Shown here one piece after another: positions 24,839 through 33,559 of a DNA stretch of 64,000 nucleotides. This DNA comes from an uncultured Clostridia bacterium. GTDB lineage: Bacteria > Bacillota > Clostridia > Christensenellales > Borkfalkiaceae. How positions within the stretch are numbered: the stretch's first letter is position 1; every line of letters begins with the position of its first letter. The notes beneath the pieces were generated by a model. That model searched no databases. It was given only the letters and a program-made list of their open reading frames with translations, and was not told the origin of the DNA. The stretch is from positions 124,001 to 188,000 of the forward strand of contig CAKVPH010000001.1 of assembly GCA_934796775.1 (NCBI GenBank), in the 5' to 3' direction. Made by a program: the position numbers and the translations under genes.

Positions 24839-26065
24839 TTATTCGGTTTTTCCCTTATTTTCGTCGGAAGAATTTACGTTATCGTCAATTTTTTCCTCAT
24901 TGCTTTCAGATTTTGAGCCGTCTGTGTTTTCATTATCCTTTTTAGAAAGCATTTCCATAACGTATTCGTCGGAATCTTTTCTCATAGCTTCTTTACTTTC
25001 TTCGAGTTTTCTTAAATCTTCGCGCGAGAAGTTTACTGGAAGCTCGGCAATTTCCACATCGTAGTCCGTTATCGGCTTTATAGGACGCTTGCCCAAAGTT
25101 GAACGTTCGAACGAAAAATCGCTTTCTTCTTCGGGTTTCTTTGAATAAATACCCCTGTTTTTAACTGCTCCGGGAACTTTATCGTTTATAAATTTATCAA
25201 AAGCCCATTGCGAATAGTCGGTCCATATAAGAGCTGCACCCGAAAGACCTAAAATCAAAAATATAAATACGCCTATCGTCATTGCAAATCCGCCCAGCAT
25301 CATTATAATAACCGAAATCAAGGCAAACGCAGCAAAAAACAAGTTTGACGGTAAAAGTCCTATCGCCATTATGAACGAATTTTTTATAAGCTGTAAAAAT
25401 TTTAACTTATACGTTACGCCAAACGTAAGAGTATAAAGATAAACAAGCGACGCAAATACGATTATAATGTAGCTCATAACGATTGATGCGGTAATCAGCC
25501 AGTTAGAACCGTCCGACGCGATTATCATCTTTCCGTAAGACACGGATATTACGCTTAAAAGTAAAACAAGCGTATATAAAAGCGTGCTTAAAAATACGGG
25601 AAGGAAATTTTTCTTTACGCCTTTCCAAAAGTCCTGACCTACAAAAACGCCTTCTGCCCAAACCATATTGCGCATAACGTACATTCCTCCGGATAAACCT
25701 ACGGAAGCAATGATTCCGGCAATAGGAAGCATTAAAAACGTAGAGCGATCTGCCATCATATAGATATATTCGGCAAAACCGGCACTCGTAGGAACAGCGG
25801 GATAACCTAAGCCTATGTTAGCCGAAAACGGCATAGATACAGCGTAATACTGTATTTGAAGATATCTGTAAAATACGAGAAATAATACGGGAAGGAAAAA
25901 CAGAAGCATTAAAAGATTCAGCCCGAACATTTTTCCGAAATTATCGCGGATAATTCCCCAGCCTAATTCCCAACGGTTTCCGGGCATTGTGGAACGCGCG
26001 TATGTATCGGAACGTTCAGGTCCTTCTATCATTCTCGTTATAAAACCTTTTTTCTTGGTTGCCAT
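24839..26065 (-). CDS. Multi-spanning membrane protein with acidic C-terminal tail
   Basis: 408 residues. After a basic N-terminus (MATKKKGFITRMIEGPERSD) come six or so membrane helices between about 40 and 285. The motif GWGIIRDNFGKMFGLNLLMLLFFLPVLFLV at the first span recalls, but does not clearly equal, the YesL/DUF624 family of Firmicutes. Residues 300-408 are hydrophilic and acidic with many Glu, Asp, Ser and Asn, probably a disordered cytoplasmic tail. AAAGGAATTTATATG gives a good start. It heads the run to the methyltransferase and hslO. Function unknown. Confidence 0.75.
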   Translation of the reverse strand: MATKKKGFITRMIEGPERSDTYARSTMPGNRWELGWGIIRDNFGKMFGLNLLMLLFFLPVLFLVFYRYLQIQYYAVSMPFSANIGLGYPAVPTSAGFAEYIYMMADRSTFLMLPIAGIIASVGLSGGMYVMRNMVWAEGVFVGQDFWKGVKKNFLPVFLSTLLYTLVLLLSVISVSYGKMIIASDGSNWLITASIVMSYIIIVFASLVYLYTLTFGVTYKLKFLQLIKNSFIMAIGLLPSNLFFAAFALISVIIMMLGGFAMTIGVFIFLILGLSGAALIWTDYSQWAFDKFINDKVPGAVKNRGIYSKKPEEESDFSFERSTLGKRPIKPITDYDVEIAELPVNFSREDLRKLEESKEAMRKDSDEYVMEMLSKKDNENTDGSKSESNEEKIDDNVNSSDENKGKTE

Positions 26066-26127
26066 ATAAATTCCTTTTTTAATTTTTAGTTTGAAACAAA
26101 TTTCTATATAAAAATGTCACTGCGAGC

Positions 26128-26155
26128 ATTTTAAAAACATAATTTTAAAAACATA
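26128..26155. repeat. Perfect tandem 14-bp duplication
   Basis: ATTTTAAAAACATA occurs twice head to tail (26128-26141 and 26142-26155) in the AT-rich gap between the divergent membrane-protein and dapA genes. Probably simple replication slippage. Confidence 0.9.
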
Positions 26156-26275
26156 TATTATATTTCAACATATATAATATACTATTTTTCTTTTTTTTAC
26201 AATTAAAAAACAGGCGTTTTTAACTTTTTAGATTTTTCTTTCGCCAAAAAAATCAACTGTTTTTTTATATAAAAG

Positions 26276-26304
26276 TTAAAACTCTTATTTACCGAACATA
26301 TAAT
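26276..26304 (+). promoter_or_regulatory. Putative sigma-A promoter of dapAB
   Basis: TTAAAA (26276-26281), 17-bp spacer, TATAAT (26299-26304). The -10 ends only 7 bp before the dapA ATG at 26312, so the transcript would have almost no leader. Confidence 0.55.
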
Positions 26305-26311
26305 TAAACGT

Positions 26312-27214
26312 ATGAAAAAAGAAATAATCGCACGCGGAGCTATAACCGCACTGTTGACGCCGCTTAATAAAGACGGCTTAAATCTTAATGCACTTGAACA
26401 TCTTTTACGAGAACAGATAAACTCAGGCATAAGCGGAATTTTACTTTTCGGCACTACCGGTGAACCTTTAAGTTTAAACAAAATTGAAAAAAGAATAATT
26501 TTTCATACGGCAAAAGAAATAATAAGTAAAAAAAAACCGATTATATGCGGCATATCTTCTCCGGTTACTAAAATTTGCATTGAAAAAGCAAAAATATTAG
26601 AAAACTCAGGCGCAGACGCGCTCATGCTTATAACGCCTTATTACTACAGAGTGAACGAATGCGGAATGTATATGCATTTTAAAACTGTATGCGAAAGCAC
26701 AAAGCTACCCGTAATAATCTATAACGTTCCGGCAAGAACTGCATACGATTTAACGGCGAATATGCCGCTTTTAAAAAGAATATCAGAGCTGCCAAACATA
26801 ATTGCAATAAAAAATGCACAATCAGATAAAGAAAAATCTTGTAATTTTACTTTAGAAAGTCCGCTCCCCGTTTATTCGGGTTGCGACGAAAATAACTTTG
26901 ATATTTTAAAATCAGGCGGCATAGGTTGCATATCGGTGGCGTCGAATATTTATCCAAAATCCGTATCCGATATTTGCAAATTATTCTTTTCGGGCGATAT
27001 AGAAAAATCGCTTAAACTTAACAAAAAGCTTTTATTTTTTTATTCGCTTTTATCCGAAGAACCTAATCCGGCACCTGTAAAATTCGCCTTAGCGGTAAAA
27101 CTTGCTCAAAATTTCGGAGAAACCGATTATTTAAGATTACCGTTAAGTAAAATATCTGCAAATTTACAGAATAAAATTATAAATTATATGAATAACGGAG
27201 GTACTTTATTATGA
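26312..27214 (+). CDS. dapA: 4-hydroxy-tetrahydrodipicolinate synthase
   Basis: 300 residues, full-length TIM barrel. GAITALLTPLN at 9-19, LFGTTGEPLSL (about 45-55), Tyr137 in IIYNVP and the Schiff-base Lys167 in IIAIKNAQ are the DapA active-site parts. The enzyme condenses pyruvate with aspartate semialdehyde, the entry into lysine and, in spore formers, dipicolinate. The Lys motif usually reads IKEASGD; here it is IKNAQSD, a mild divergence. No Shine-Dalgarno sequence precedes the ATG. The stop overlaps the dapB start (ATGA). Confidence 0.94.
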   Translation: MKKEIIARGAITALLTPLNKDGLNLNALEHLLREQINSGISGILLFGTTGEPLSLNKIEKRIIFHTAKEIISKKKPIICGISSPVTKICIEKAKILENSGADALMLITPYYYRVNECGMYMHFKTVCESTKLPVIIYNVPARTAYDLTANMPLLKRISELPNIIAIKNAQSDKEKSCNFTLESPLPVYSGCDENNFDILKSGGIGCISVASNIYPKSVSDICKLFFSGDIEKSLKLNKKLLFFYSLLSEEPNPAPVKFALAVKLAQNFGETDYLRLPLSKISANLQNKIINYMNNGGTLL

Positions 27215-27858
27215 AATCGTTACTGATAAGCGGAATAGCCGGAAAAGTAGGCTCTTTCGTAAACAAATATGCGCCCGAATACGGCTTTTTAGTCGCATGC
27301 GGCGTGGATAAAAACAATTTTATCGAGGCGAACTGCCCCGTTTATAAAAACTTTGACGAAGTTAAAGAAAATATTGACGTAATTATAGATTTCTCTTCTT
27401 CTTCGCTTACGGAAAAAGCCGTTGAATTTGCATTAGCAAATAAATGCGCTTTTGTTTGCGGAACAACCGCGTTAAGCGAAAAAACACTTGAAAAAATAAA
27501 TCGTTTGACCTTGATTGTACCCACTTTAATATGCAGTAATTTTTCTGAAGGACTACCCGTTTTTTTGAATGCGGCAAAATATCTTAAAAACAATTTAAAC
27601 GGATTTGATACAGAAATTTGCGAAATACATAACGCAAAGAAAAAAGACGCGCCAAGCGGTACTGCAATAGCTTTAAGTAAAGAAACAGATACGCAAAAAA
27701 TTCATTCTATCCGCGGAGGCGATATTGCCGGCGTTCATACGATTTATTATCTTGGGAACGGAGAAGAAATTACTATTTCGCACAGAGTATACGATAAGAG
27801 CGTTTTTGCGCGCGGCGCGTTAAAAGCAGCAAGTAAACTGCTAAACACTAAAAAATAA
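27211..27858 (+). CDS. dapB: 4-hydroxy-tetrahydrodipicolinate reductase
   Basis: 215 residues, at the short end for DapB. The nucleotide-binding loop is SGIAGKVGSFV near the N-terminus. CGTTALSE (about 90-97) and the catalytic/substrate motifs EICEIHNAKKKDAPSGTAIAL are present, and IHSIRGGDIAGVHTIYY and ITISHRVYDKSVFARGAL complete the family pattern. It reduces the DapA product with NAD(P)H. The ATG overlaps the dapA stop by 4 bp and AACGGAGG lies just upstream within dapA, so translation should be efficient. Confidence 0.95.
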   Translation: MKSLLISGIAGKVGSFVNKYAPEYGFLVACGVDKNNFIEANCPVYKNFDEVKENIDVIIDFSSSSLTEKAVEFALANKCAFVCGTTALSEKTLEKINRLTLIVPTLICSNFSEGLPVFLNAAKYLKNNLNGFDTEICEIHNAKKKDAPSGTAIALSKETDTQKIHSIRGGDIAGVHTIYYLGNGEEITISHRVYDKSVFARGALKAASKLLNTKK

Positions 27859-27859
27859 A

Positions 27860-27908
27860 AACGGACCGCTTTTATTCGCTTTTTTGCAAACCATAAAAAC
27901 AATCCGTT
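27860..27908. terminator. Convergent terminator between dapB and recN
   Basis: AACGGA (27860-27865) and TCCGTT (27903-27908) flank a long T- and A-rich loop; the minus-strand tail is TTTTATTTTTTAG. The long loop makes it a modest candidate. Confidence 0.45.
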
Positions 27909-27924
27909 AAATTTTATCTAAAAA

Positions 27925-29619
27925 TTATTTATTTAAATTATTTTTAAAATTTTCGGCGGCAAGAAGCATGTTTAAAGCATGTTTTCTTGCCGTTTCGTCT
28001 GTTACGCTGCCACCTATAAGCCTGATAATTTCGTCTACGCGTTTTTCATTATCAAGCGACTTTACGTCGGTATACGTTTTCCCGTCTTTTTCGAATTTTT
28101 GAATTAAAAAAGAATTATCGCTCATAGCCGAAATTTGCGGAAGGTGCGAAATTGCAAGTATTTGTTTGCTTTTTGCAATTCCCGCAAAATTTTCGGCAAC
28201 GGTTAAAGCCGTATTGCCGCTTATTCCCGCATCGATTTCGTCAAAAATATAAGTTGAACATTCCGTAACCGCCTGAGTTTTTAGCGCAAGCATAAAACGG
28301 CTCATTTCACCGCCGCTTATTATCTTTGAAAGCGGTTTAACAGGTTCGCCCGCGTTAGCAGAAAACATAAATTCTACTTTGTCAAGTCCGTTTTTAGAAA
28401 AAGTAGTAACTTCTTCGCAAGCAGGCAAAGCTTCAAAATTAACCACGAATTTTGCGCTCGGCATATTTAAACCGGACAGCTTTTCCTGAACTCGTTTTTC
28501 AAAATTTTTGCAGTAATTACGTCTTTTATTCGATAACTCAACGCTCAATTTGTAGGCTTTTTCTTTTAAAACAGCTATTTTTTCTGTAAGCTTTGCACTA
28601 TGTTCGTCAAAATCAATCAATGCATCGCGTTCTTTTATAGCTTTTTCGTTTAAAAATTCGTTTATTTCTTTTACCGAAGAGCCATATTTCTTTTTAAGAT
28701 TTTTATAAACGTCGAGCCTTTTTTCAATTTCATCGGGATCTACGGACTCTGTATCTAAAGAATCCGAATAGTCCTTTATCGTTTCCCCTATATCAGAAAT
28801 CTCGTCAATGGCAAGCCTTAATCTTTCAGATAATTCCCCGTAATTTTTATCTATTGAAATAACGCTTTTAAGAGACTGATTTGCAGAAATAAGCAAATCG
28901 CATGCACAGCCCTCTTCGCTTATAGCGTCGTAAGCCCCTGCCAAAGCCGAAGCTAATTTTTCATAATTCTGAATTTTATTTCTGAGCGAAACAAGCTGTT
29001 CTTCTTCGTATTCTTTTAAATCGGCGTTTTCTATTTCGGAAATTACAAAATTCAAATAATCTAATCTTTTAGCACGATCTTCGGCACTTCCGCCGGATGC
29101 ATTCAATTCTTCAAGCAAACTTTGTAGTTGTTCGCAAATATCGCCGAGCTCTTCTTTAGTATTAACAACGTCGGCTCCGTCATCTATACAATCAAGTTGT
29201 TTTGCTTTACTTAAAAGCGAAAAATGTTCGCTTTGCCCATGAACGTCAACCAAAAGCGACGTTATTTTTTTCAACATAGACGCAGTGACGTTTTCGCCGT
29301 TGATTTTTATGTATCCGTTACCGGACAAATCAAATTTGCGTTTTACAATAAGTTCGTCGCCGCACTCAACATCATACTCCGAAAGTATTTCACGCACTTT
29401 TTCAGGCAAACAAGTAAAAACGCATTCCACAATGCAAAATTGTTCACCGAATCTGATCATGGACTTATCCGCTTTTGCACCCAACACAAAATTTATGGAG
29501 TCTAAAATCACCGATTTACCGGCACCTGTTTCACCGGACAATACGTTAAGACCTTTTCCGAAATCAATTTCGACTTCCGTGATTAAAGCCACATTTTTAA
29601 TACGAAGTTTTGTAAGCAT
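27925..29619 (-). CDS. recN: DNA repair protein RecN
   Basis: 564 residues, an SMC-like ATPase. The N-terminal Walker A is LSGETGAGKSVILDSI, the signature region is KIISGGEMSRFMLALK, and the Walker B is YIFDEIDAGISG near the C-terminus. Two long coiled-coil arms lie between (about 150-370). It helps in double-strand break repair by gathering and tethering ends. It is last in the argR-recN run, as in other Firmicutes. Unlike Bacillus, spoIVB does not follow it; that gene is 25 kb away in this window. Confidence 0.96.
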   Translation of the reverse strand: MLTKLRIKNVALITEVEIDFGKGLNVLSGETGAGKSVILDSINFVLGAKADKSMIRFGEQFCIVECVFTCLPEKVREILSEYDVECGDELIVKRKFDLSGNGYIKINGENVTASMLKKITSLLVDVHGQSEHFSLLSKAKQLDCIDDGADVVNTKEELGDICEQLQSLLEELNASGGSAEDRAKRLDYLNFVISEIENADLKEYEEEQLVSLRNKIQNYEKLASALAGAYDAISEEGCACDLLISANQSLKSVISIDKNYGELSERLRLAIDEISDIGETIKDYSDSLDTESVDPDEIEKRLDVYKNLKKKYGSSVKEINEFLNEKAIKERDALIDFDEHSAKLTEKIAVLKEKAYKLSVELSNKRRNYCKNFEKRVQEKLSGLNMPSAKFVVNFEALPACEEVTTFSKNGLDKVEFMFSANAGEPVKPLSKIISGGEMSRFMLALKTQAVTECSTYIFDEIDAGISGNTALTVAENFAGIAKSKQILAISHLPQISAMSDNSFLIQKFEKDGKTYTDVKSLDNEKRVDEIIRLIGGSVTDETARKHALNMLLAAENFKNNLNK

Positions 29620-29682
29620 GGTTTTATTGTAATGATTTTTTTAATTTTTAAATTCGTTTCAGTTTAATAAAAATCGTTAAAA

Positions 29683-30132
29683 TCAAAGAAGAGAACGGAG
29701 TTTTTCAACTACGTCCAAAGCTTCCTGAGCATTGTGCGTAACGATAAGCAACGTATCGTCGCCGGCAACGCTGCCCAAAATCTCTTTATAATTAAGACTA
29801 TCTACCGTTGCCCCTACAGGTCCGCCGTTACTTATAAGAGTTTTTACAACAACTATATTCTGAGCGGCTTCTATAGAAACGACCGCAGCCTTAAACAGAT
29901 TTAAAAATTTCGTATTGTCTATTTGTTTACTCTGCGTAACCTGTGCGTAACGATATTTTTTATGAACACCCGAAACTTTAATAAGATGAAGCTCGTTTAT
30001 ATCGCGCGATATGGTAGCTTGAGTTACTTCAAACCCGCAACCGTTTAAAATCCCGATAAGCTCTTCCTGAGTTTCGATTTCGTATTGTTTAATTATATCC
30101 AGTAATTTTTGTTGGCGTTTGATTTTAGACAT
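29683..30132 (-). CDS. argR: Arginine repressor ArgR/AhrC
   Basis: 149 residues from the ATG at 30132, which follows GGGGGG at 10 bases and shares TAATG with the nadK stop; a TTG 18 bases earlier is less likely. The N-terminal winged helix reads IETQEELIGILNGCGFEVTQATISRDINELHLIKV. The C-terminal hexamerisation and arginine-binding domain has GGPVGATVDSL and LGSVAGDDTLLIV. It represses arginine synthesis and activates catabolism when arginine is bound. The tlyA-nadK-argR-recN order is standard in Clostridia. Confidence 0.96.
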   Translation of the reverse strand: MSKIKRQQKLLDIIKQYEIETQEELIGILNGCGFEVTQATISRDINELHLIKVSGVHKKYRYAQVTQSKQIDNTKFLNLFKAAVVSIEAAQNIVVVKTLISNGGPVGATVDSLNYKEILGSVAGDDTLLIVTHNAQEALDVVEKLRSLL

Positions 30133-30926
30133 TATCGTTTTACCCCCCAATTATTTAATTTGGTGTTAAGTTTTTTGTAAAAATCCGAATTAGTCGCAAC
30201 GGATATTGTTTTAGTTGATTTATAAACGTCTGCGCTCTCGCCTTCCGATATAGAAATAAAAAATCTGCCATCGGCAAAAATATTACACGGAACGCCCGCT
30301 TTTTCCGCTTTTACGGTAAGCTTTGCGCTATCCGGGAAAACAATAGGTTTCGAATATAAACTATGTGCAAGTAAAGGTGCTGCAATCACACCCTTTAAGT
30401 CGGGAACAAGTATTGCACCGCCTGCAGATAAAGAATATGCCGTTGAGCCTGCCGGAGTTGAAATTACTATTCCGTCTGCAGAATACCATTCTACAGGCTT
30501 ATTTTTTGCGTAAAGTCCCAAAGTTACAACTTCCGAATTGAACGAAGGACTACTTTCACGTTGAACGCTTACGTCGTTAAAAAAAAGTCTGCTTTTATTC
30601 TTATAAACCACTTTAAAAAGTCTTTTCTTTTCAAGATACAAAGCATTGTCTTTTATTTTCTTTATTAAAAGCGGAATTTCGTCTTTATTATAGCAGCTTA
30701 AAAATCCGAGATTGCCCGTATTTACCGACACAATCGGAGCCTGATATTTGCAAGCATAATCAACGCAACGCAAAAACGTTCCGTCCCCGCCAAAGCACAC
30801 AATGAGATCCATCTTATCGCGTTCGGACAGTTCGACGCATTCAAAATTGCTTTGTTCAATAAATGATCGGGCGTAATTACGTGATTCATCGTCCTGCTTG
30901 TATAAAATACCTATTTTTTTATTCAT
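30132..30926 (-). CDS. nadK: NAD kinase
   Basis: 264 residues. The family motif is IVCFGGDGTFLRCVDYA (about 44-60), with PIVSVNTGNLGFLSCY next, and YSADGIVISTPAGSTAYSLSAGG in the second half binds NAD. It phosphorylates NAD to NADP using ATP or polyphosphate. The start overlaps tlyA by 4 bp (ATGA) and the stop overlaps argR (TAATG), so translation of the three genes is coupled. Confidence 0.96.
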   Translation of the reverse strand: MNKKIGILYKQDDESRNYARSFIEQSNFECVELSERDKMDLIVCFGGDGTFLRCVDYACKYQAPIVSVNTGNLGFLSCYNKDEIPLLIKKIKDNALYLEKKRLFKVVYKNKSRLFFNDVSVQRESSPSFNSEVVTLGLYAKNKPVEWYSADGIVISTPAGSTAYSLSAGGAILVPDLKGVIAAPLLAHSLYSKPIVFPDSAKLTVKAEKAGVPCNIFADGRFFISISEGESADVYKSTKTISVATNSDFYKKLNTKLNNWGVKR

Positions 30927-31702
30927 CTACGTTTTAAAATAGCGGCTTTTTCCAAAAGCAAATCAAAAGGCACTGTATCGCCTCTAATTTTTAAGCCGAT
31001 AATAAATTCTCTGTTTTTTTTCTTATTGTTGGAAACCGCCGTAAGAGAAAAAGGAAAATAACCGTTCAGACACGCAACGTCATATATCTTATTTAAAATA
31101 CCATATATTTCGCGTTCGTCTTTTAAAACGCCGTTTTTAACCCTTGCTTTTTTTCCTGTTTCAAATTGCGGTTTAATAAGAGCAAACAAATATCCGTTCT
31201 CTTTCAATAAAGGCTTTAAAGGCGGCAGAATATATTCAAGAGATATAAAACTGCAATCAACAACTATTCCGTCAACCTTTTCATCAAAATCTTTTTCTGT
31301 GAGAAAACGTGCGTTTGTTTCGTCCATTACAACAACTCTTTTATCGGTTGCAATGCTTTCGTCTAAAAGATTTTTCCCAACGTCAATACAATAAACTTTG
31401 CTTGCCCCATTCCTGAGTAAACAATCTGTAAAGCCGCCCGTTGATGCACCTACATCGATAAATACACCACCCGATATGGGCGGATTTACTGCATCTATGG
31501 CTTTTTGTAATTTATACCCGCCGAGAGAAACAAATGGTATTTTTTCAAATTTAACTTCGATTACGTCGTTTTCGGTAACATCTGAAGAAGTTTTTAAAGC
31601 TTGTTTTCCGTTTACAAAAACTTCGCCACGGCTAACAGCTTCCGCAGCTTTGGTTCTTGATTTAAAATATTCATTTTTTAAAAGAAAAACATCAAGCCGC
31701 AT
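30923..31702 (-). CDS. tlyA: TlyA-family rRNA methyltransferase (hemolysin A homologue)
   Basis: 259 residues. The N-terminal S4 RNA-binding domain (about 1-60) reads MRLDVFLLKNEYFKSRTKAAEAVSRGEVFVNGK. The FtsJ-like domain has VFIDVGASTGGFTDCLLRNGA as the SAM site and LIKPQFETGK as catalytic region. TlyA methylates 2'-O of C1409 in 16S rRNA and, in long forms, C1920 in 23S rRNA. It is coupled to nadK by a 4-bp overlap and separated from folD by 77 bp with no clear terminator. Confidence 0.93.
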   Translation of the reverse strand: MRLDVFLLKNEYFKSRTKAAEAVSRGEVFVNGKQALKTSSDVTENDVIEVKFEKIPFVSLGGYKLQKAIDAVNPPISGGVFIDVGASTGGFTDCLLRNGASKVYCIDVGKNLLDESIATDKRVVVMDETNARFLTEKDFDEKVDGIVVDCSFISLEYILPPLKPLLKENGYLFALIKPQFETGKKARVKNGVLKDEREIYGILNKIYDVACLNGYFPFSLTAVSNNKKKNREFIIGLKIRGDTVPFDLLLEKAAILKRR

Positions 31703-31779
31703 ATTTTTATAAAATATAAAAACTTTAAAAATTTAAGATTTTAAAAGTAATTTTCGATATTATTATGAAATACGTAATT

Positions 31780-32637
31780 TTAGATAATCAGATTATTTTG
31801 TTTTATAAAAGCCGTAAATGCATTATCTAAAAGCATTGCCACAGTCATAGGCCCCACGCCGCCCGGAACCGGAGTTATAAAAGAAACTTTGCCTTTTACA
31901 CTTTCAAAATCCACGTCGCCTTTTAATCCGTCGGGCGTACGATTTATTCCCACGTCAACAACTACGGCGCCATCTTTTACCATATCGGAATTTATTAGGT
32001 GCGGCATTCCCGTTGCAACTATAAGAAGGTCGGCTTTTAAAGTTTGTTCACGCAAATCGCGAGTTTTTGAATGGCAAACCGTAACAGTACAATTTTCTTT
32101 TAAAAGCATAGCGGCAAGCGGTTTTCCCACTAAGTTGCTACGCCCTACGATAACGGCGTTTAAAGAGGAAAAATGTATTTTATAGTGTTTTAACAACTCA
32201 ATTATTCCCTTAGGCGTACAAGGCAACAAACATTCTTCGCCCAAAAGATTTTTCCCCGCGCTTAAAGGCGTAAGTCCGTCAACGTCTTTTTCAAACGGAA
32301 TATTTGATAAAATTATTTTTTCATCAAACCCGCGCGGTAAAGGAAGTTGCACCATAATTCCGTTTACGGTTTTATCGCTCGCAAGCCTTTTTATAACAGA
32401 AACAATATCTTTCTGTGACGCATTTTCCGAAAATCTTTCAACTATAGAAGTTATGCCAACGTATTCGCAAGACTTAACCTTTGAAGAAACGTATATTTCA
32501 GAAGCGGGATTGTCGCCTACAAGGATTATCGCAAGTTTAGGACTTATTCCGTATGTTTTTTTTATAATTTCGCACTTTTGCTTTAATTCATCTTTTACGA
32601 CACCGGAAAAAGCTTTACCGTCTAATAAAACGCTCAA
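31780..32637 (-). CDS. folD: Methylenetetrahydrofolate dehydrogenase / cyclohydrolase
   Basis: 285 residues, full-length FolD. The active-site lysine segment is IYVSSKVKSCEYVGI (about 49-63), the substrate loop VNGIMVQLPLPRGF, and the NADP-binding part NAVIVGRSNLVGKPLAAML and VDVGINRTPDGLKGDVDF, ending FITPVPGGVGPMTVAMLLDN. It interconverts 5,10-methylene- and 10-formyl-tetrahydrofolate in two steps. It starts 1 bp after the nusB stop. xseA, xseB, ispA and dxs, which follow folD in Bacillus, are not here. Confidence 0.97.
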   Translation of the reverse strand: MSVLLDGKAFSGVVKDELKQKCEIIKKTYGISPKLAIILVGDNPASEIYVSSKVKSCEYVGITSIVERFSENASQKDIVSVIKRLASDKTVNGIMVQLPLPRGFDEKIILSNIPFEKDVDGLTPLSAGKNLLGEECLLPCTPKGIIELLKHYKIHFSSLNAVIVGRSNLVGKPLAAMLLKENCTVTVCHSKTRDLREQTLKADLLIVATGMPHLINSDMVKDGAVVVDVGINRTPDGLKGDVDFESVKGKVSFITPVPGGVGPMTVAMLLDNAFTAFIKQNNLII

Positions 32638-32638
32638 A

Positions 32639-33040
32639 TTAAGCCTCCGAGTTTTTAATATACTGCGCCAGAATTCCGTTTACAAAATTATTGCTCTTTT
32701 CAGATGAATATTTTGTGGCAAGATTAACGGCTTCGTCAATCGCAACAATCTTAGGCACGTCAGGAAAATATTTAAGCTCGGTAAGCCCTATAAGAAGAGC
32801 GCATTTATCCGTAGGGAAAATTCTGTTAAGTTTAAACGCAACGGAAAGCTGTGAAATAATATCCAGCAATTCGTTTTTATGTTCGTTTACCGTATCATAA
32901 AGGATATCGGCAAACTGTTTTTCCGAATCGTTGAGTTTGTGGCTTTTGTAAATTTTGTCTATAAGTTCCGTGTCTTTTTCTTCTGAATACATATCGCGGT
33001 ATAAAAGAACAAAAACCGCTTCTCTTGCATCTTTTCTCAT
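32639..33040 (-). CDS. nusB: Transcription antitermination factor NusB
   Basis: 133 residues, all-helical. EAVFVLLYRDMYSE near the N-terminus and the end segment VPKIVAIDEAVNLATKYSSEKSNNFVNGILAQ are NusB signatures. With S10 (NusE) it binds boxA RNA and helps rRNA antitermination. The ATG at 33040 lacks a clear Shine-Dalgarno sequence and is only 10 bp downstream of a GC-rich hairpin, which may limit read-through from asp23 or affect translation. Confidence 0.93.
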   Translation of the reverse strand: MRKDAREAVFVLLYRDMYSEEKDTELIDKIYKSHKLNDSEKQFADILYDTVNEHKNELLDIISQLSVAFKLNRIFPTDKCALLIGLTELKYFPDVPKIVAIDEAVNLATKYSSEKSNNFVNGILAQYIKNSEA

Positions 33041-33050
33041 AATAAGCCAA

Positions 33051-33078
33051 AAAGCCGCAATTAAAAAAACGCGGCTTT
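33051..33078 (-). terminator. Hairpin between asp23 and nusB (terminator or attenuator)
   Basis: AAAGCCGC (33051-33058) and GCGGCTTT (33071-33078) form an 8-bp stem, followed on the minus strand by a short T run (TTTTTGGC). It ends 10 bp before the nusB ATG. Confidence 0.55.
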
Positions 33079-33088
33079 AATTAAATAT

Positions 33089-33439
33089 TTATTCTAAATG
33101 GTCTGACTCACCGAATATGACGTCGGTAACGTGAACATCGATTTTACGAATCTTATAATCAGACATCGCTTCGACATTGTATTTTATGCTTTGCTGAATA
33201 TTATATGAAACGTCGGGAATGTTATATCCGTACATTACGCATACGTTTACGTCTACGTCAACGTTCATATTCTCGGTAAATACGAGTTTTATATCGTCTT
33301 TTACCTTTTTCCCCGTTTTGTCGTTCGCGGCGGAAACGCCTTCAACTTCAGAAACGGCAAGGACTACGATTCCCTTAACGATACTGCTGTTATATACGAC
33401 CTTACCGGAAGGCACCGATTTATTTTTCTTAGTTGCCAT
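33089..33439 (-). CDS. Asp23/Gls24-family protein (YqhY type)
   Basis: 116 residues. The Asp23 domain is seen in GKVVYNSSIVKGIVVLAVSEVEGVSAAND, followed by NVDVDVNVCVMYGYNIPDVSYNIQQSIKYNVEAMSDYKIRKIDVHVTDVIF. YqhY in Bacillus sits between accBC and nusB and affects acetyl-CoA carboxylase and lipid balance. Here the acc genes are absent and spoIIIAH lies directly upstream. It is cytoplasmic, and oligomerisation is likely. It probably has its own promoter in the 120-bp gap upstream, but I could not fix the hexamers. Confidence 0.9.
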   Translation of the reverse strand: MATKKNKSVPSGKVVYNSSIVKGIVVLAVSEVEGVSAANDKTGKKVKDDIKLVFTENMNVDVDVNVCVMYGYNIPDVSYNIQQSIKYNVEAMSDYKIRKIDVHVTDVIFGESDHLE

Positions 33440-33559
33440 ACTACACCACCATTTTCATAAAGCTATCCGGAAAAGGTTATTCCTTGAATACTTATGCAAT
33501 TATAGTATAACACATCTTTAAAAAAATTGATACTGTTTTTTATCTCTTTTACGATTTTT

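Noticed and set aside
26115..26128. TGTCACTGCGAGCA, similar to the core of a common bacterial dispersed palindromic repeat
   Set aside because: Single short match without the second arm; no other copy noticed in the window.
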